Positions 1-8,683 of a stretch of 64,000 nt of DNA are shown in pieces. Within the stretch, counting starts at the first letter, position 1; each line of letters starts with the position of its first letter. This DNA is from JAWKTV01 sp041398905 (lineage in GTDB: Bacteria; Planctomycetota; Planctomycetia; Planctomycetales; Planctomycetaceae). Under the pieces are notes generated by a model. It made no database searches. It was not told the origin of the DNA and was given only the letters and a program-made list of their open reading frames with translations. A program made the translations under genes and the position numbers. Where the stretch lies: contig JAWKTV010000001.1 in assembly GCA_041398905.1 (NCBI GenBank), positions 248,001 to 312,000 on the forward strand, read 5' to 3'.

Positions 1-198
1 GCCAGCGACAACTCGCTTGATCGCCCCAACACCCAAGAGTGCCGGCGTCAGCACGACGCAGATCGGGCAAGTCGCCCCCAGCAGCAAAGCCGAGCCGGTG
101 CCGAACGCCCCCAGCCCCGCCCCAATCGCCATGCAGGAGTTGGCGTCACGAACGTCCTGCTCCAGTTGGTTCAGTTCATCCGCACAGGTAGTCGTCAT
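1..198 (-). CDS. Small CPIC-motif membrane protein (partial, runs off the left edge)
   Basis: The start of a left-going gene whose 3' part lies outside the window; 66 residues are visible. After a short polar N-terminus (MTTTCADELNQLEQDV) comes a Gly/Ala-rich hydrophobic segment that leads into TCPICVV and a second hydrophobic stretch. This suggests an inner-membrane protein with a Cys pair at the membrane face. The ATG at 198 overlaps the TGA of the upstream gene in an ATGA arrangement, and a GGAG sits about 9 bases before it, so the two genes are probably translationally coupled. The Cys pair and the Cys-rich partner make a role in metal or thiol handling possible, but no family was recognised and this is inference. 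Confidence 0.6.
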   Translation of the reverse strand, partial: MTTTCADELNQLEQDVRDANSCMAIGAGLGAFGTGSALLLGATCPICVVLTPALLGVGAIKRVVAG

Positions 199-374
199 AG
201 AAGTTTCTCCAGAATGAGTTGAACGACGAGGAACAGCGCCAGCCCGCCCCAGATGTACAGACAGGGAGAACAGACCCCCGTCGAACACGTGCCGGTCGAA
301 CACGACTCGACATCCCCCCGGGGCGACGCATCTGTGCCGGACGACTTCGGGAACAGACTCGGATTCCGATCCAT
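195..374 (-). CDS. Small Cys-rich single-pass membrane protein
   Basis: A 59-residue protein. The first half is polar and carries four Cys in CSTGTCSTGVCSPC (around residues 26-39). One hydrophobic helix of about 18 residues follows, ending in LILEKLL. The start at 374 is preferred over an in-frame ATG at 455 because AAGGAG lies 7 bases upstream. It is the first gene of a left-going operon behind the promoter at 492-519, and its stop overlaps the next start by 4 bases. The Cys spacing resembles a metal-binding tail on a membrane anchor. The family is not recognised and the function is unknown. Confidence 0.6.
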   Translation of the reverse strand: MDRNPSLFPKSSGTDASPRGDVESCSTGTCSTGVCSPCLYIWGGLALFLVVQLILEKLL

Positions 375-690
375 CTGACACTCCTTCCGCATGGCGGAGG
401 TGGGCGAATGGGGCGACCGGCGGCGGGTCACATGCGATCGTTGGGAACACAACACCGAAGCTCGCCACCGCGGCCAAAGGACTTCACTGCAAGTATATCG
501 TAATATTTCGACATGTCAATATATCAGCTTCCGTCAACGACACACGCTTTCTCTAAAGTGACCGCGACTCGGACCGCTTTTCGGGAACTCTGGACCCATC
601 GCCGCGTCGAAATGGTACGATGATCGTTGGCTGATCATGTATCGGCCCTGGCCACTCTGTCTCCCAGTCGCCCTCTCTGTCGAGGTCTCC
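375..690. other. Intergenic region with leftward promoter
   Basis: 316 bases between two divergent genes. The only recognisable content is the leftward promoter and palindrome near 492-525, plus the Shine-Dalgarno sequence just before 374. The stretch 480-535 is distinctly AT-rich compared with its surroundings. No gene is supported here; open frames in it are antisense or arginine-rich shadows. Confidence 0.6.
492..525 (-). promoter_or_regulatory. Sigma-70-type promoter overlapping an operator-like palindrome
   Basis: On the minus strand TTGACA (519-514) is followed by a 16-base spacer and TATACT (497-492), close to a consensus vegetative promoter. The perfect 8-base palindrome GACATGTC (510-517) covers the -35 box, and its flanks match imperfectly over about 5 of 8 further positions (503-525). 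A dyad lying on a -35 box is the usual position for a repressor such as an ArsR/SmtB-type regulator. The regulator's identity is inference, and no regulator gene is visible beside it. Confidence 0.6.
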
Positions 691-1272
691 ATGCGAAGCC
701 CGCACCGTCTCGCCGCCGTCCTGCTGCTCAGCCTCACTGTCGCCGGGTTGTCGTCGGCGAACTCCCCGCGTCGGGAAGCGGGCCGCGCGACCCCGAACGA
801 GCACAACGAAGCCGCGCCTGTCGCGACCATCTATGTCGAGCAATCCGCCCCGCAGGCCGAAGAGGCGACCACAGGGGCGACCGCCGAGCGGCCCGTCGTC
901 GTCGACCTGTCCGGTGAGTGGGTGATGACTCTCCCGGCCGGCTGGCAGCGAAAGATCACCATCGCACGCGTCGCCGATGGGACGTACGACGTGCAGGGTG
1001 TCCCCGCACTCGTGATGAACGGCATCTACGAACTCGACGGCACGGCGAACCACCTGCGAATGATCGAGTCGAACGATCAGGACGAAGCGAACTACGACTG
1101 GGAGCTGCTCAACGCCAACACGCTGCTGTTGGTGGACTACCGCACCGGCGGCGGCGGAAGCTACACGGGAGCGACCCTCAGCCGGCACTTCGAGTGGACC
1201 GACTTCGTCGAAAACGCCGCCGTCCCGCGCGTCGGCACGAAGTCGCACGGACGTCCTTCGCCCGCAAAATAG
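691..1272 (+). CDS. Exported hypothetical protein with a small beta-rich domain
   Basis: A 193-residue protein. The start at 691 is chosen over an ATG at 637 because it begins directly with a signal peptide (MRSPHRLAAVLLLSLTVAG, cleavage near SSA-NS). A low-complexity Ala/Glu/Thr linker of about 45 residues follows. The C-terminal domain opens with GEWVMTLPAGW and alternates short hydrophobic strands and turns (around residues 72-175), which suggests a compact beta-sandwich or lipocalin-like fold. No catalytic motif was seen. It stands alone, divergent from the Cys-rich operon and convergent with alaS. Its function is unknown; export is inferred from the leader. Confidence 0.6.
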   Translation: MRSPHRLAAVLLLSLTVAGLSSANSPRREAGRATPNEHNEAAPVATIYVEQSAPQAEEATTGATAERPVVVDLSGEWVMTLPAGWQRKITIARVADGTYDVQGVPALVMNGIYELDGTANHLRMIESNDQDEANYDWELLNANTLLLVDYRTGGGGSYTGATLSRHFEWTDFVENAAVPRVGTKSHGRPSPAK

Positions 1273-1427
1273 GCCGGACCGACCAACGGGAGTTCCGGCA
1301 CGAGCGCGGGTCCAGCCCCCGATCCGCCCTCATTCCCGGAACCGCCGTTGCTCTCGTTCTGGCTTCGCGACCACCCCGCACCGACCCGCCGGCACTCCCT
1401 GCGGTCGGTCGGGCGTATGGGGGCGCG

Positions 1428-4040
1428 TCAGCCGCCGAGGGCCTTGCGGTAGTAGTCGGCTCCCGCCTTCACGGCGTCGTCGATCTTCGACGCGTCCTTG
1501 CCCCCCGCTTCGGCGAGGTCTGGTCGCCCGCCGCCTCCGCCGCCGACGAGCTTCGCCGCTTCGCGGACACAGTCGCCCGCCTTGATCCCCTGCTTCACCA
1601 GGTCCTTCGACACGGCCGCGAGCAACGCGACCTTGCCATCGATCTCGGCGGCCAGCAGCAGCGCCACGGACCCACCCTGGCCGCGAAGCTGGTCGGCAAA
1701 CTCCCGCAGGCTGTCACGGTCGACCCCATCGAGCCGCCGGCAGATCACCTTCGCGCCTTCAACCGTCTCGGCGTCCGAGAGGATCGCGCCGACACTCTCG
1801 CCGATGCTCGCGCGGGTCAGTTGACTGAGTTCCTGCTTGAGCTGCTTCAGTTCGTCCTGAAGCTGCTGAGCCCGTCGGGCCAGTTCCGCGGGGACGTTGG
1901 TCTTCAGCACGCCGCCGACTTCCTTGAGGACCGACTCGTTCTCACGGACCCGCCCCAGCGCCCGTTTGCCGGTGTAGGCGACGATGCGGCGGACACCCGC
2001 GGCGACGTTTTCCTCGCTGATGACCTTGCACAGGCCGACCTGTCCCGTGCTGTCGAGGTGCGTACCGCCGCACAGTTCGCGGCTGTAATCGCCCATCGTG
2101 ACGACGCGAACCCGGTCCGGATACTTCTCACCAAACAGCGCCATCGCCCCCGCCTTGCGGGCCTCTTTGATGTCCATCAGCGCGATGCTGACGGCCGCGC
2201 CCTCGGCGATGCGGTCGTTGATGATGTCTTCGATCTTGAGCAGTTCCTCCGGAGTGACGGACGAACCGTGTGAGAAGTCGAAGCGAAGCACGTCGTCCTC
2301 GACCTTCGAGCCGCGCTGCATGGCGTGCTCGCCGAGCACGCGGTGCAGGGCGTGGTGCAGCAGGTGCGTCGCCGAGTGAGCGCGGCGAATCCCCGCGCGG
2401 CGGTCGGATGCGACGACCGCCTCCACCGTGTCGCCGACCGCGAGCTTGCCACTGCGCAACAACCCGCGATGCACGATCAGACCGGCATGCTTCTGAGCGT
2501 CGAGCACTTCGAATTCGCCGCTCCCTTGGAGCGTGCCGACGTCGCCGACCTGCCCGCCCGACTCACCGTAGAACGGCGAGCGGTCGAGCACGATGTCGGC
2601 TGGGGTTTCTTCGATCGAGATGCTGTCGACCTGTTTGCCTTCGACGACAATTCCGACGATCTTCGCGGTCGCGACCGTCCCCTCGTAGGCGAGGAACGCC
2701 GTGTCACCCGCCGCCTGCTGGATGGCGTCGAGCGGGCCGGCGGCCATCACGCCCCAACTGCCAACACCGCTCTTCTGCTTGTGCAGCGCGTCCGCCCCCT
2801 TGAAGCCCTCCATGTCGATCGTCAGCCCACGGTCCCGCGCGAGCGCGCGGGTGAGATCGAGGATGAACCCGTCCGTCTGGTGCAGGTCGAACACCTCTTT
2901 GCCCGGCAGCACCTTCGAACCGCCCGACTCCGCCCTCTCGACCAGCTTCTCGAACTTGCTCAGGCCCCGGTCGATGGTGCCGAGGAAGTGCTGCTCCTCT
3001 TCGCGAATCGTCTCGGTCACGCTCTTCTGCGTCGACGCCAGTTCCGGATACGGGACCTTCATGGCGTCGATGATCGACGGGACCAGCTCGTGCAGGAACG
3101 GGTCCTGTCGGCCCAGCAGGTAGCCTTCCAGAAACGCGCGACGCAGCAGCAGGCGGATGATGTACGCGGCATCCTTGCTCCCCGGGCCCATCCCTTCATG
3201 AATCGCGAACGTGCAGGCACGAACATGGTCGGCGATGCGACGTAGCGGCCGGCCTTGCGGACCGCTGAAATCGTACTTCACACCCACAATCTCGCCCGCC
3301 CGCTCGCACAACGGACGCAGGATGTCGATCTCGTAGTTGCTCTCGACCCCCTGCAGCACCGCCGCGCACCGTTCGAGGCCCATCCCGGTGTCGATGTTCT
3401 TCGATGGCAACGGACGCAGGTTGTGCGGTGGACTCCCCACCCGGTTGAACTGCGTGAACACGAGATTCCAGATCTCGACTTCCTTCCCGCCCGAGGGCGG
3501 GTAGTAGTAGATCTCGCTGCACGGACCGCACACGCCGTCCGGGCCGTTCGTCGGCGAACCGGCCGGCCAGAAGTTCTCATACTCGTCATCCCGGCGGATG
3601 CAGCTTTCCGCCAAGCCGACTTCGTTGCGCCAGATGTTGTACGCCTCGTCGTCGTCCAGGTAGACCGTCACCTTGAGGCGTTCCGCATCCAGCCCGAGCC
3701 ACTTCTTGCCCGTCAGGAACTCCCACGCCCAGTGGATCGCGTCCTTCTTGAAGTAGTCGCCGAACGAGAAGTTCCCCAGCATCTCGAAGAACGTGTGGTG
3801 GTAAGCGGTCACCCCCACGTTCTCGATGTCGCCCGTGCGGATGCACTTCTGGCAGGTCGTCGCGCGGGTGAAGTCGATTGGACCGACGCCCAGGAACTGG
3901 TTCTTGAACTGATTCATCCCCGCCGGGGTGAACAGCACTGTCTTGTCATCGCGCGGCACCAGCACATCGCTGGGCCGGCGGACGCAGCCCTTCGAGACGA
4001 AGAAGTCCAGATACAACTCGCGCAGTTCGTCAGTCTTCAT
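1428..4040 (-). CDS. alaS: Alanine--tRNA ligase
   Basis: Charges tRNA-Ala with alanine in the cytoplasm and removes mischarged Ser/Gly. The 870-residue length is normal for the full bacterial enzyme. The class II catalytic core starts at once (MKTDELRELYLDFFVSKG, then LFTPAGMNQFKNQFLG). The editing domain has its zinc-site HSATHLLHH near residue 553 and CGGTHL near 654. The C-terminal C-Ala domain contains a long Gly run followed by RPDLAEAGG near 831. No frameshift was seen over 2.6 kb, unlike several neighbours. The ATG at 4040 has only a weak upstream Shine-Dalgarno. The gene is monocistronic and convergent with the exported hypothetical gene. Confidence 0.97.
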   Translation of the reverse strand: MKTDELRELYLDFFVSKGCVRRPSDVLVPRDDKTVLFTPAGMNQFKNQFLGVGPIDFTRATTCQKCIRTGDIENVGVTAYHHTFFEMLGNFSFGDYFKKDAIHWAWEFLTGKKWLGLDAERLKVTVYLDDDEAYNIWRNEVGLAESCIRRDDEYENFWPAGSPTNGPDGVCGPCSEIYYYPPSGGKEVEIWNLVFTQFNRVGSPPHNLRPLPSKNIDTGMGLERCAAVLQGVESNYEIDILRPLCERAGEIVGVKYDFSGPQGRPLRRIADHVRACTFAIHEGMGPGSKDAAYIIRLLLRRAFLEGYLLGRQDPFLHELVPSIIDAMKVPYPELASTQKSVTETIREEEQHFLGTIDRGLSKFEKLVERAESGGSKVLPGKEVFDLHQTDGFILDLTRALARDRGLTIDMEGFKGADALHKQKSGVGSWGVMAAGPLDAIQQAAGDTAFLAYEGTVATAKIVGIVVEGKQVDSISIEETPADIVLDRSPFYGESGGQVGDVGTLQGSGEFEVLDAQKHAGLIVHRGLLRSGKLAVGDTVEAVVASDRRAGIRRAHSATHLLHHALHRVLGEHAMQRGSKVEDDVLRFDFSHGSSVTPEELLKIEDIINDRIAEGAAVSIALMDIKEARKAGAMALFGEKYPDRVRVVTMGDYSRELCGGTHLDSTGQVGLCKVISEENVAAGVRRIVAYTGKRALGRVRENESVLKEVGGVLKTNVPAELARRAQQLQDELKQLKQELSQLTRASIGESVGAILSDAETVEGAKVICRRLDGVDRDSLREFADQLRGQGGSVALLLAAEIDGKVALLAAVSKDLVKQGIKAGDCVREAAKLVGGGGGGRPDLAEAGGKDASKIDDAVKAGADYYRKALGG

Positions 4041-4137
4041 GGATCAACAGAGAGTGTGGTGTGCTACCCAAAGCCCGGCCTTGGCAAGACCTGGTCCACC
4101 GGCTGAGGTCCAGCCCGTGATCTCAACCCGGAGAGCC

Positions 4138-4175
4138 GATCATCGTCGCGCCACTGTCCGCAGCGCGAACAGCGA
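4138..4175. repeat. REP-like intergenic hairpin, copy 1
   Basis: Shares the motif ATCGTCGC...GCGCGAACAG with elements at 6798-6837 and 55725-55759. Here the arms are TCGCGC (4146-4151) and GCGCGA (4163-4168). It lies in the intergenic stretch between alaS and the Gfo/Idh gene. It is the most diverged of the three copies. Confidence 0.45.
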
Positions 4176-4256
4176 CTTTGATTGACCGCAGAGTGTAACC
4201 GCTGCCGCAAGCGTACGGCAGGGAGCGTCAAACCCGGCCAGGTTCGCGTCCCGTTC

Positions 4257-5489
4257 CTACGAAACGGCTCCCGCTCCGGCGCGAAACGCCGCGTTCGCGA
4301 GCTGGCACAGCGCGGTGCTCGTGCAGCCCACGTCGATGCTCGCCGCCGGCGTCTGCCGCGATCGCACGCACGCCAGGAAGTTCTCCAGATGCGGCTCCAG
4401 CAGCGGTGCGGCTGCGGCCGTCGGGCCGTTCTTCAGGCCGTACACCTTCCAGCCCCCCCGGTCGACAATCAGCGTACCCCGCGTTCCGTGGAACGCCACC
4501 CCCGCCGAACGCCCTTCCATCCCGAAGTCGCTCCACAGGCGATGCTCCCACACAATCGTGCAGCCCGGGTACTCGAACTGGGCGGTCATCGTGTCAGGGG
4601 TCTCAATCGCGTCGCTCCCCTCGAGCCGCCGCCCCTGCGCGGTCACCCGCAACGGCCGATCGACGCCGACTCCCCACCGGGCGACATCGAGCAGATGCAC
4701 CCCGAGGTTGCCAAGTTCCCCCGCTCCATAATCCCAGAACCACCGCCAGTGGTGATGGAACCGCAGCGGGTCGAACTCCCGAGTCGGAGCGACACCCAGC
4801 CACGCGCGGTAATCGACTTCCGCCAGCGGGTTGCCACGCGACTCCGTCGGCCGCGGCAGCTTCGCGAGTGATGTCCGTTTGTGAGCCGCCCATGCCCGCA
4901 CGAAACCGATCTCGCCAAGTTCGCCCGACTGCACGAGCCGCGACTGCCGACTTGAAGTGCGCCCGCTCCGCTGCTGCAAGCCGCACTGCAACACCCGGTT
5001 CGACTTCGCCACGGCCACGCGCAGCGCCGCCTCTTCTTCAGCCCGATGAAACACCGGTGCTTCCAGGTAGATATCTTTCCCCGCCTCGCACGCCGCCAGA
5101 GTCAGCGGAACGTGAGCATGGTCCGGGGTCGCGATGACCACCGCGTCGATCGCATCGTCATCGAAAAGCCGGCGGGCGTCCGAAACCGATCGCGGCACCC
5201 GCGACTGCAGCAGTCCCAGGTCTCGCAACGCGGCCTTGCGAACCTGCCCATCCACATCACAGATGGCCGACACCTCGGCCCCGGGGAGTTTCGCCAGCGA
5301 TGTCGCGATCTCCAGACCACGACGCCGCACACCGATCACACCGATCCGGACCCGCTCACCCGGCGACGCCGCAGCCTCGGCCGCGTCGCCCTGCACACCC
5401 GCCCCCAGCCCCGCCGCGACCCCCGCCGCGGACCGGCTCAGGAACCGCCGCCGAGAAAGATCGTCGCCGAGAAACTGGTCGATGTTCAT
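4257..5489 (-). CDS. Tat-exported Gfo/Idh/MocA family oxidoreductase
   Basis: A 410-residue NAD(P)-dependent dehydrogenase-type protein of the large family planctomycetes export for sugar chemistry. The start at 5489 is used because the Tat signal follows it (SRRRFLSRSAAGVAAGLGAG); a longer in-frame extension to 5600 has no such logic. The Rossmann fold begins with VRIGVIGVRRRG near residue 47, and VVIATPDHAH follows near 115. The usual EKP catalytic-lysine motif reads YLEAP, so the lysine is Ala here. The C-terminal half has the family's GELGNLGVHLLDVARW helix near 255. The substrate is unknown. Loss of the lysine suggests altered or absent dehydrogenase activity, although a base-call error cannot be excluded. 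Confidence 0.88.
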   Translation of the reverse strand: MNIDQFLGDDLSRRRFLSRSAAGVAAGLGAGVQGDAAEAAASPGERVRIGVIGVRRRGLEIATSLAKLPGAEVSAICDVDGQVRKAALRDLGLLQSRVPRSVSDARRLFDDDAIDAVVIATPDHAHVPLTLAACEAGKDIYLEAPVFHRAEEEAALRVAVAKSNRVLQCGLQQRSGRTSSRQSRLVQSGELGEIGFVRAWAAHKRTSLAKLPRPTESRGNPLAEVDYRAWLGVAPTREFDPLRFHHHWRWFWDYGAGELGNLGVHLLDVARWGVGVDRPLRVTAQGRRLEGSDAIETPDTMTAQFEYPGCTIVWEHRLWSDFGMEGRSAGVAFHGTRGTLIVDRGGWKVYGLKNGPTAAAAPLLEPHLENFLACVRSRQTPAASIDVGCTSTALCQLANAAFRAGAGAVS

Positions 5490-5591
5490 CCCTTTAGAAT
5501 AACATGACCGCAGGCGTCGGGAAGGACTGCGAAACGTTAATCGATCAACCCGGCGCCCTGCCGCACACCACTGCTGAAAGCAAATGACCTC

Positions 5592-6785
5592 ATGCCCCAT
5601 CGCATCCTGTCACTTCTCGTCGCCCTGTTGATAAACCTCTCGACGGCTGTTGTGATGGCGCAGGCGCCGCCTTCGCCCACGGCGATCCCAGCGATCAGCC
5701 TGCGGCCCGCCGAACTCGGGGCAACCAGCAACGTCCATGCCTTCGGCTCCACGCTCCTCGCCGGGCAGCCCTCGCCGGAAGACCTCGCGACCGCCCAGGC
5801 ACGCGGCGTCAAAACAGTCATCAACCTCCGACTCGAGCACGAGACCGATTGGAACGAAGCCGAAGTCGCGCAGCAGCTCGGTCTCGACTTCCATCAGCTC
5901 GGCTTCCGCGCTCCGGAAACTCTGACCGCGGAGATTCTCGACCGGTCACTCGCCCTGCTGGCGAAGTCCAGCGAATCACCAGTGCTGCTGCACTGTGCGT
6001 CCGCCAACCGGGTCGGTGCCGTCTGGATGGCACACCGCGTCCTCAACGACGGCCTGTCGATCGACGCCGCGAAAGAGGAAGCCGTGAAGGTCGGCCTCAA
6101 GACACCCGGCTTTGAAGCCGTCGTGCTCGCCTACATCGAGAACCGCCGCGAGCAGGCTCCGACCGCCGTCCCCGCCGGCATCAACGACAACTTCAAGAAC
6201 CCCGAACTCGACGTCGCCGAGTGGATCGGCAAGTTCGAGATTGAAAGCCGCGAAGTCTACGCCGCCCGCGAACGCGTGCTCGACGCCTGCGGCATCAAGC
6301 CCGGTGATCGCATCGCCGACATCGGCGCCGGCACCGGCTTCTATACCCGACTCTTCGCCCACGCCGCCGGCAACGACGGCTGGGTCTACGCCGTCGACAT
6401 CTCCCCCCGCTTCCTCGAGCACATCAACACACAGGCTCACGCGGACGGCATCGACAACATCACCGGCGTCCTCTGCACCGACCGCTCGACCGGACTCCCC
6501 CCCAACTCCATCGACGTCGCCTTCATCTGCGACACCTACCACCACTTCGAGCACCACGAAAAGACTCTCGCTTCGCTCGCCCGCGCCCTCAAGCCGGGCG
6601 GCACGCTCGTCGTCATCGACTTCAACCGCATCCCCGGCCAATCCCGCGAGTTCATTCTCGGACACGTCCGGGCCGGAAAAGAAGTCTTCCAAAGCGAGAT
6701 CGAAGCCGCCGGATTCGAGTTCCGCGACGAAGTCAGCATCCCCGCCTTCCAGGAGAACTACCTGCTCCGCTTCCGCAAAAAGTAG
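5592..6785 (+). CDS. Exported phosphatase-like (DUF442) and SAM methyltransferase fusion
   Basis: A 397-residue single frame with two domains. Residues 1-23 form a signal peptide (ILSLLVALLINLSTAVVMAQA). Residues about 40-185 match the phosphatase/sulfurtransferase-like DUF442 fold (LLAGQPSPEDL, TVINLR, then VLLHCASANRVG with a C-x4-R loop). Residues about 205-397 form a class I methyltransferase: IADIGAGTGFYTRLFA is the SAM-binding glycine loop, VYAVDIS the acidic residue after strand 2, and LKPGGTLVVIDF the strand 5 region. It is divergent from the Gfo/Idh gene with 102 bases between them. The substrate is unknown. An extracytoplasmic methyltransferase is odd because SAM is cytosolic, so the leader might be an anchor instead. 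Confidence 0.75.
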   Translation: MPHRILSLLVALLINLSTAVVMAQAPPSPTAIPAISLRPAELGATSNVHAFGSTLLAGQPSPEDLATAQARGVKTVINLRLEHETDWNEAEVAQQLGLDFHQLGFRAPETLTAEILDRSLALLAKSSESPVLLHCASANRVGAVWMAHRVLNDGLSIDAAKEEAVKVGLKTPGFEAVVLAYIENRREQAPTAVPAGINDNFKNPELDVAEWIGKFEIESREVYAARERVLDACGIKPGDRIADIGAGTGFYTRLFAHAAGNDGWVYAVDISPRFLEHINTQAHADGIDNITGVLCTDRSTGLPPNSIDVAFICDTYHHFEHHEKTLASLARALKPGGTLVVIDFNRIPGQSREFILGHVRAGKEVFQSEIEAAGFEFRDEVSIPAFQENYLLRFRKK

Positions 6786-6797
6786 CGGGCGGAGTGC

Positions 6798-6837
6798 CGA
6801 CCATCGTCGCGACTCGCGCCGCGAACAGTGGCGCGAG
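6798..6837. repeat. REP-like intergenic hairpin, copy 2
   Basis: Perfect 8-base arms CTCGCGCC (6813-6820) and GGCGCGAG (6830-6837) enclose a GCGAACAGT loop. The left flank CGACCATCGTCGC matches the copy at 55725 over about 37 positions with roughly six differences. It sits between the phosphatase-methyltransferase gene and the amidohydrolase gene. Confidence 0.5.
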
Positions 6838-6913
6838 CGGACCTCGCCAGAAACGGCTGCCGCGCCAAAGCCAACCAGCCTCGACTCGACTTCGTCAGGG
6901 AATCCACCACCCG

Positions 6914-8107
6914 GTGACACCCACCCTCCACACCAGCCATGGCGAAGCGACCTTCCAGGCGCAGGCCGTCATTATCGGCGATGGCCAGTTGCTCAGGCCC
7001 GGCTGGGTGCATGTTCGCGCGGGGCGGATCATTGAACTCGCCAGTGGACGCCGCGGCGACGCCATCGACCTCGGGCCGGTCGCGATCCTCCCGCCGCTGG
7101 TCAACGCACATACCCACCTCGAATTCAGCGATCTGACAACCCCGCTCCCGCCCGGTCGGTCGTTCCCCGACTGGATTGACGCGGTGCTGCGCGAGCGGCA
7201 ATCACGCGTGTCGTCCATCACCGATCGCATCGAGCGCGGCTGGCGCGAGTCAACCGCCGCCGGCGTCGCCGCCATCGGCGAAATCGCCACCACCAACGAC
7301 ACCTGCGACACCCTCTCCCGGCTCGGTGCGAGTGGGGTCGTGTTCCGGGAGTTCCTCGGGCTGACTCCCGAACGCATCGCCGCCGCGATCTCCGCCGCCA
7401 GCAGCTTCCTCGATGCCGCGATCAACGCCGATCCGCCAGCGCTCCGCCGCGGACTCAGCCCGCACGCTCCCTACAGCACGCACCCCGACCTTGTCGCCCG
7501 TCTCTGCGAACTCGCGGCCGAGCGACAGGCACCCGTCGCGATGCACCTCGCCGAGACCCGCGAAGAACTCCAACTCCTGACCCATCGCACCGGGCCGTTC
7601 GTCGACTTCCTCCAACGGCTCGGTGTGTGGCGCGACGACCTCTTCGACCGAGGGGACCGCATCCTCGATTCGCTCCGGCACCTCGCCCGGGCGCCGCGCG
7701 CACTGGTGGTGCATGGCAACTACCTCGGCGATGCCGACTGCGAGTTCATCGCAAGCCAACCGCACATGTCGGTCGTCTACTGTCCCCGCACGCATGCGGC
7801 GTTCCAGCACGATCCCCACCCCTGGCGGAAGCTGCTGCGACAGGGAACGCGCGTCGTGCTCGGCACCGACAGCCGCGCGACCAATCCCGACCTGTCACTA
7901 TGGAACGAGCTGCAATGGCTCGCCACACGCTGCGATCTCCCCGACGCCACACTGCTGCGGATGGTCACGATTGACGCCGCGCTCGCCCTGGGCTTGCCTG
8001 CGGAGTCCGCCTGCCTGCAAGTCGGCGGCCCGGCGCGATTCCTCAGCGTGAGGCCCGCCCGCCCGCTCTCCGACGACTCACTCGCCGGTTTGCTCGCCCG
8101 CCGATGA
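6914..8107 (+). CDS. Amidohydrolase family deaminase (possible aminodeoxyfutalosine deaminase)
   Basis: A 397-residue metal-dependent hydrolase if the GTG at 6914 is used; the in-frame ATG at 6794 would add 40 residues of repeat-derived sequence. Metal ligands expected for the family are visible: NAHTHLEF near residue 60, SPHAPYS near 184, MHLAE near 210, a later VHGN His, and GTDSRATN near 318. This is the layout of the cytosine/MTA/SAH-deaminase branch. In planctomycetes, which make menaquinone by the futalosine route, proteins starting NAHTHLEFS are often assigned to aminodeoxyfutalosine deamination. That assignment is an inference and no other mqn gene is nearby. It is cytoplasmic. Confidence 0.75.
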   Translation: MTPTLHTSHGEATFQAQAVIIGDGQLLRPGWVHVRAGRIIELASGRRGDAIDLGPVAILPPLVNAHTHLEFSDLTTPLPPGRSFPDWIDAVLRERQSRVSSITDRIERGWRESTAAGVAAIGEIATTNDTCDTLSRLGASGVVFREFLGLTPERIAAAISAASSFLDAAINADPPALRRGLSPHAPYSTHPDLVARLCELAAERQAPVAMHLAETREELQLLTHRTGPFVDFLQRLGVWRDDLFDRGDRILDSLRHLARAPRALVVHGNYLGDADCEFIASQPHMSVVYCPRTHAAFQHDPHPWRKLLRQGTRVVLGTDSRATNPDLSLWNELQWLATRCDLPDATLLRMVTIDAALALGLPAESACLQVGGPARFLSVRPARPLSDDSLAGLLARR

Positions 8108-8140
8108 GCAGCCGCTCACCCCTCACCCCGACTCGTTTCC

Positions 8141-8494
8141 TCACGCCGTCGCGTTCTCTTCCACGAACCGGCCGCCGCTCAGGAACATCCCGTTCGGGGC
8201 CGGGTGACACCACTCCAGCCGCACGCGATACACGAACTGCCGCGTCTCACTCGCCATGCGAACCGTCACTTCGCCCGGGTTGATATGCCCCGGATGCAAC
8301 AGTCCAATGCCATGCCGGCTGATCTCGCGAGTCATCGCCGACACCGTGCTGCCCCGCGAGGTGACGACCTCCGCCGGCACCGACAGGTCCAACCGCTCGG
8401 CCGATCGGTCGTGCGCGACTTCCGACTTCCCGATCGATTCCAGGATCGCCTTCAGGTCTTCCAGTGTTGGTCGGCTCCACGGGTCACGAGACAT
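8141..8494 (-). CDS. PilZ-domain protein
   Basis: A 117-residue soluble protein. The c-di-GMP binding signature of PilZ is visible: RSAER (R-x3-R) near residue 31, and EISRHGIGLL near 57, where the usual D/N-x-S-x2-G has Glu first. The beta-barrel strands follow (GEVTVRMASE, YRVRLEWCH, FLSGGRFV). It stands alone between two right-going genes. PilZ proteins act as c-di-GMP receptors in motility, exopolysaccharide or adhesion control; the specific target cannot be deduced here. Confidence 0.8.
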   Translation of the reverse strand: MSRDPWSRPTLEDLKAILESIGKSEVAHDRSAERLDLSVPAEVVTSRGSTVSAMTREISRHGIGLLHPGHINPGEVTVRMASETRQFVYRVRLEWCHPAPNGMFLSGGRFVEENATA

Positions 8495-8683
8495 TTTCAG
8501 CGGCTCCGGGCGGCTACAGACAATGTGGGCATACGCCGTCCAGCGACGGCATTCCTTCTCTCCGCCAAATATACGACGATCTCGCTGACAACCCGGCGAC
8601 GACCACCCGCTCCGCTCAACGTTCGCACCCTCCCGTCGCGACGTTGCCGATTAATCCACCGACAACGTCTGTAAGGATCAGTA

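Noticed and set aside
918..2273. Right-going frame of about 450 codons overlapping the exported protein and alaS
   Set aside because: Antisense or out-of-frame to two supported genes; no domain or ribosome site.
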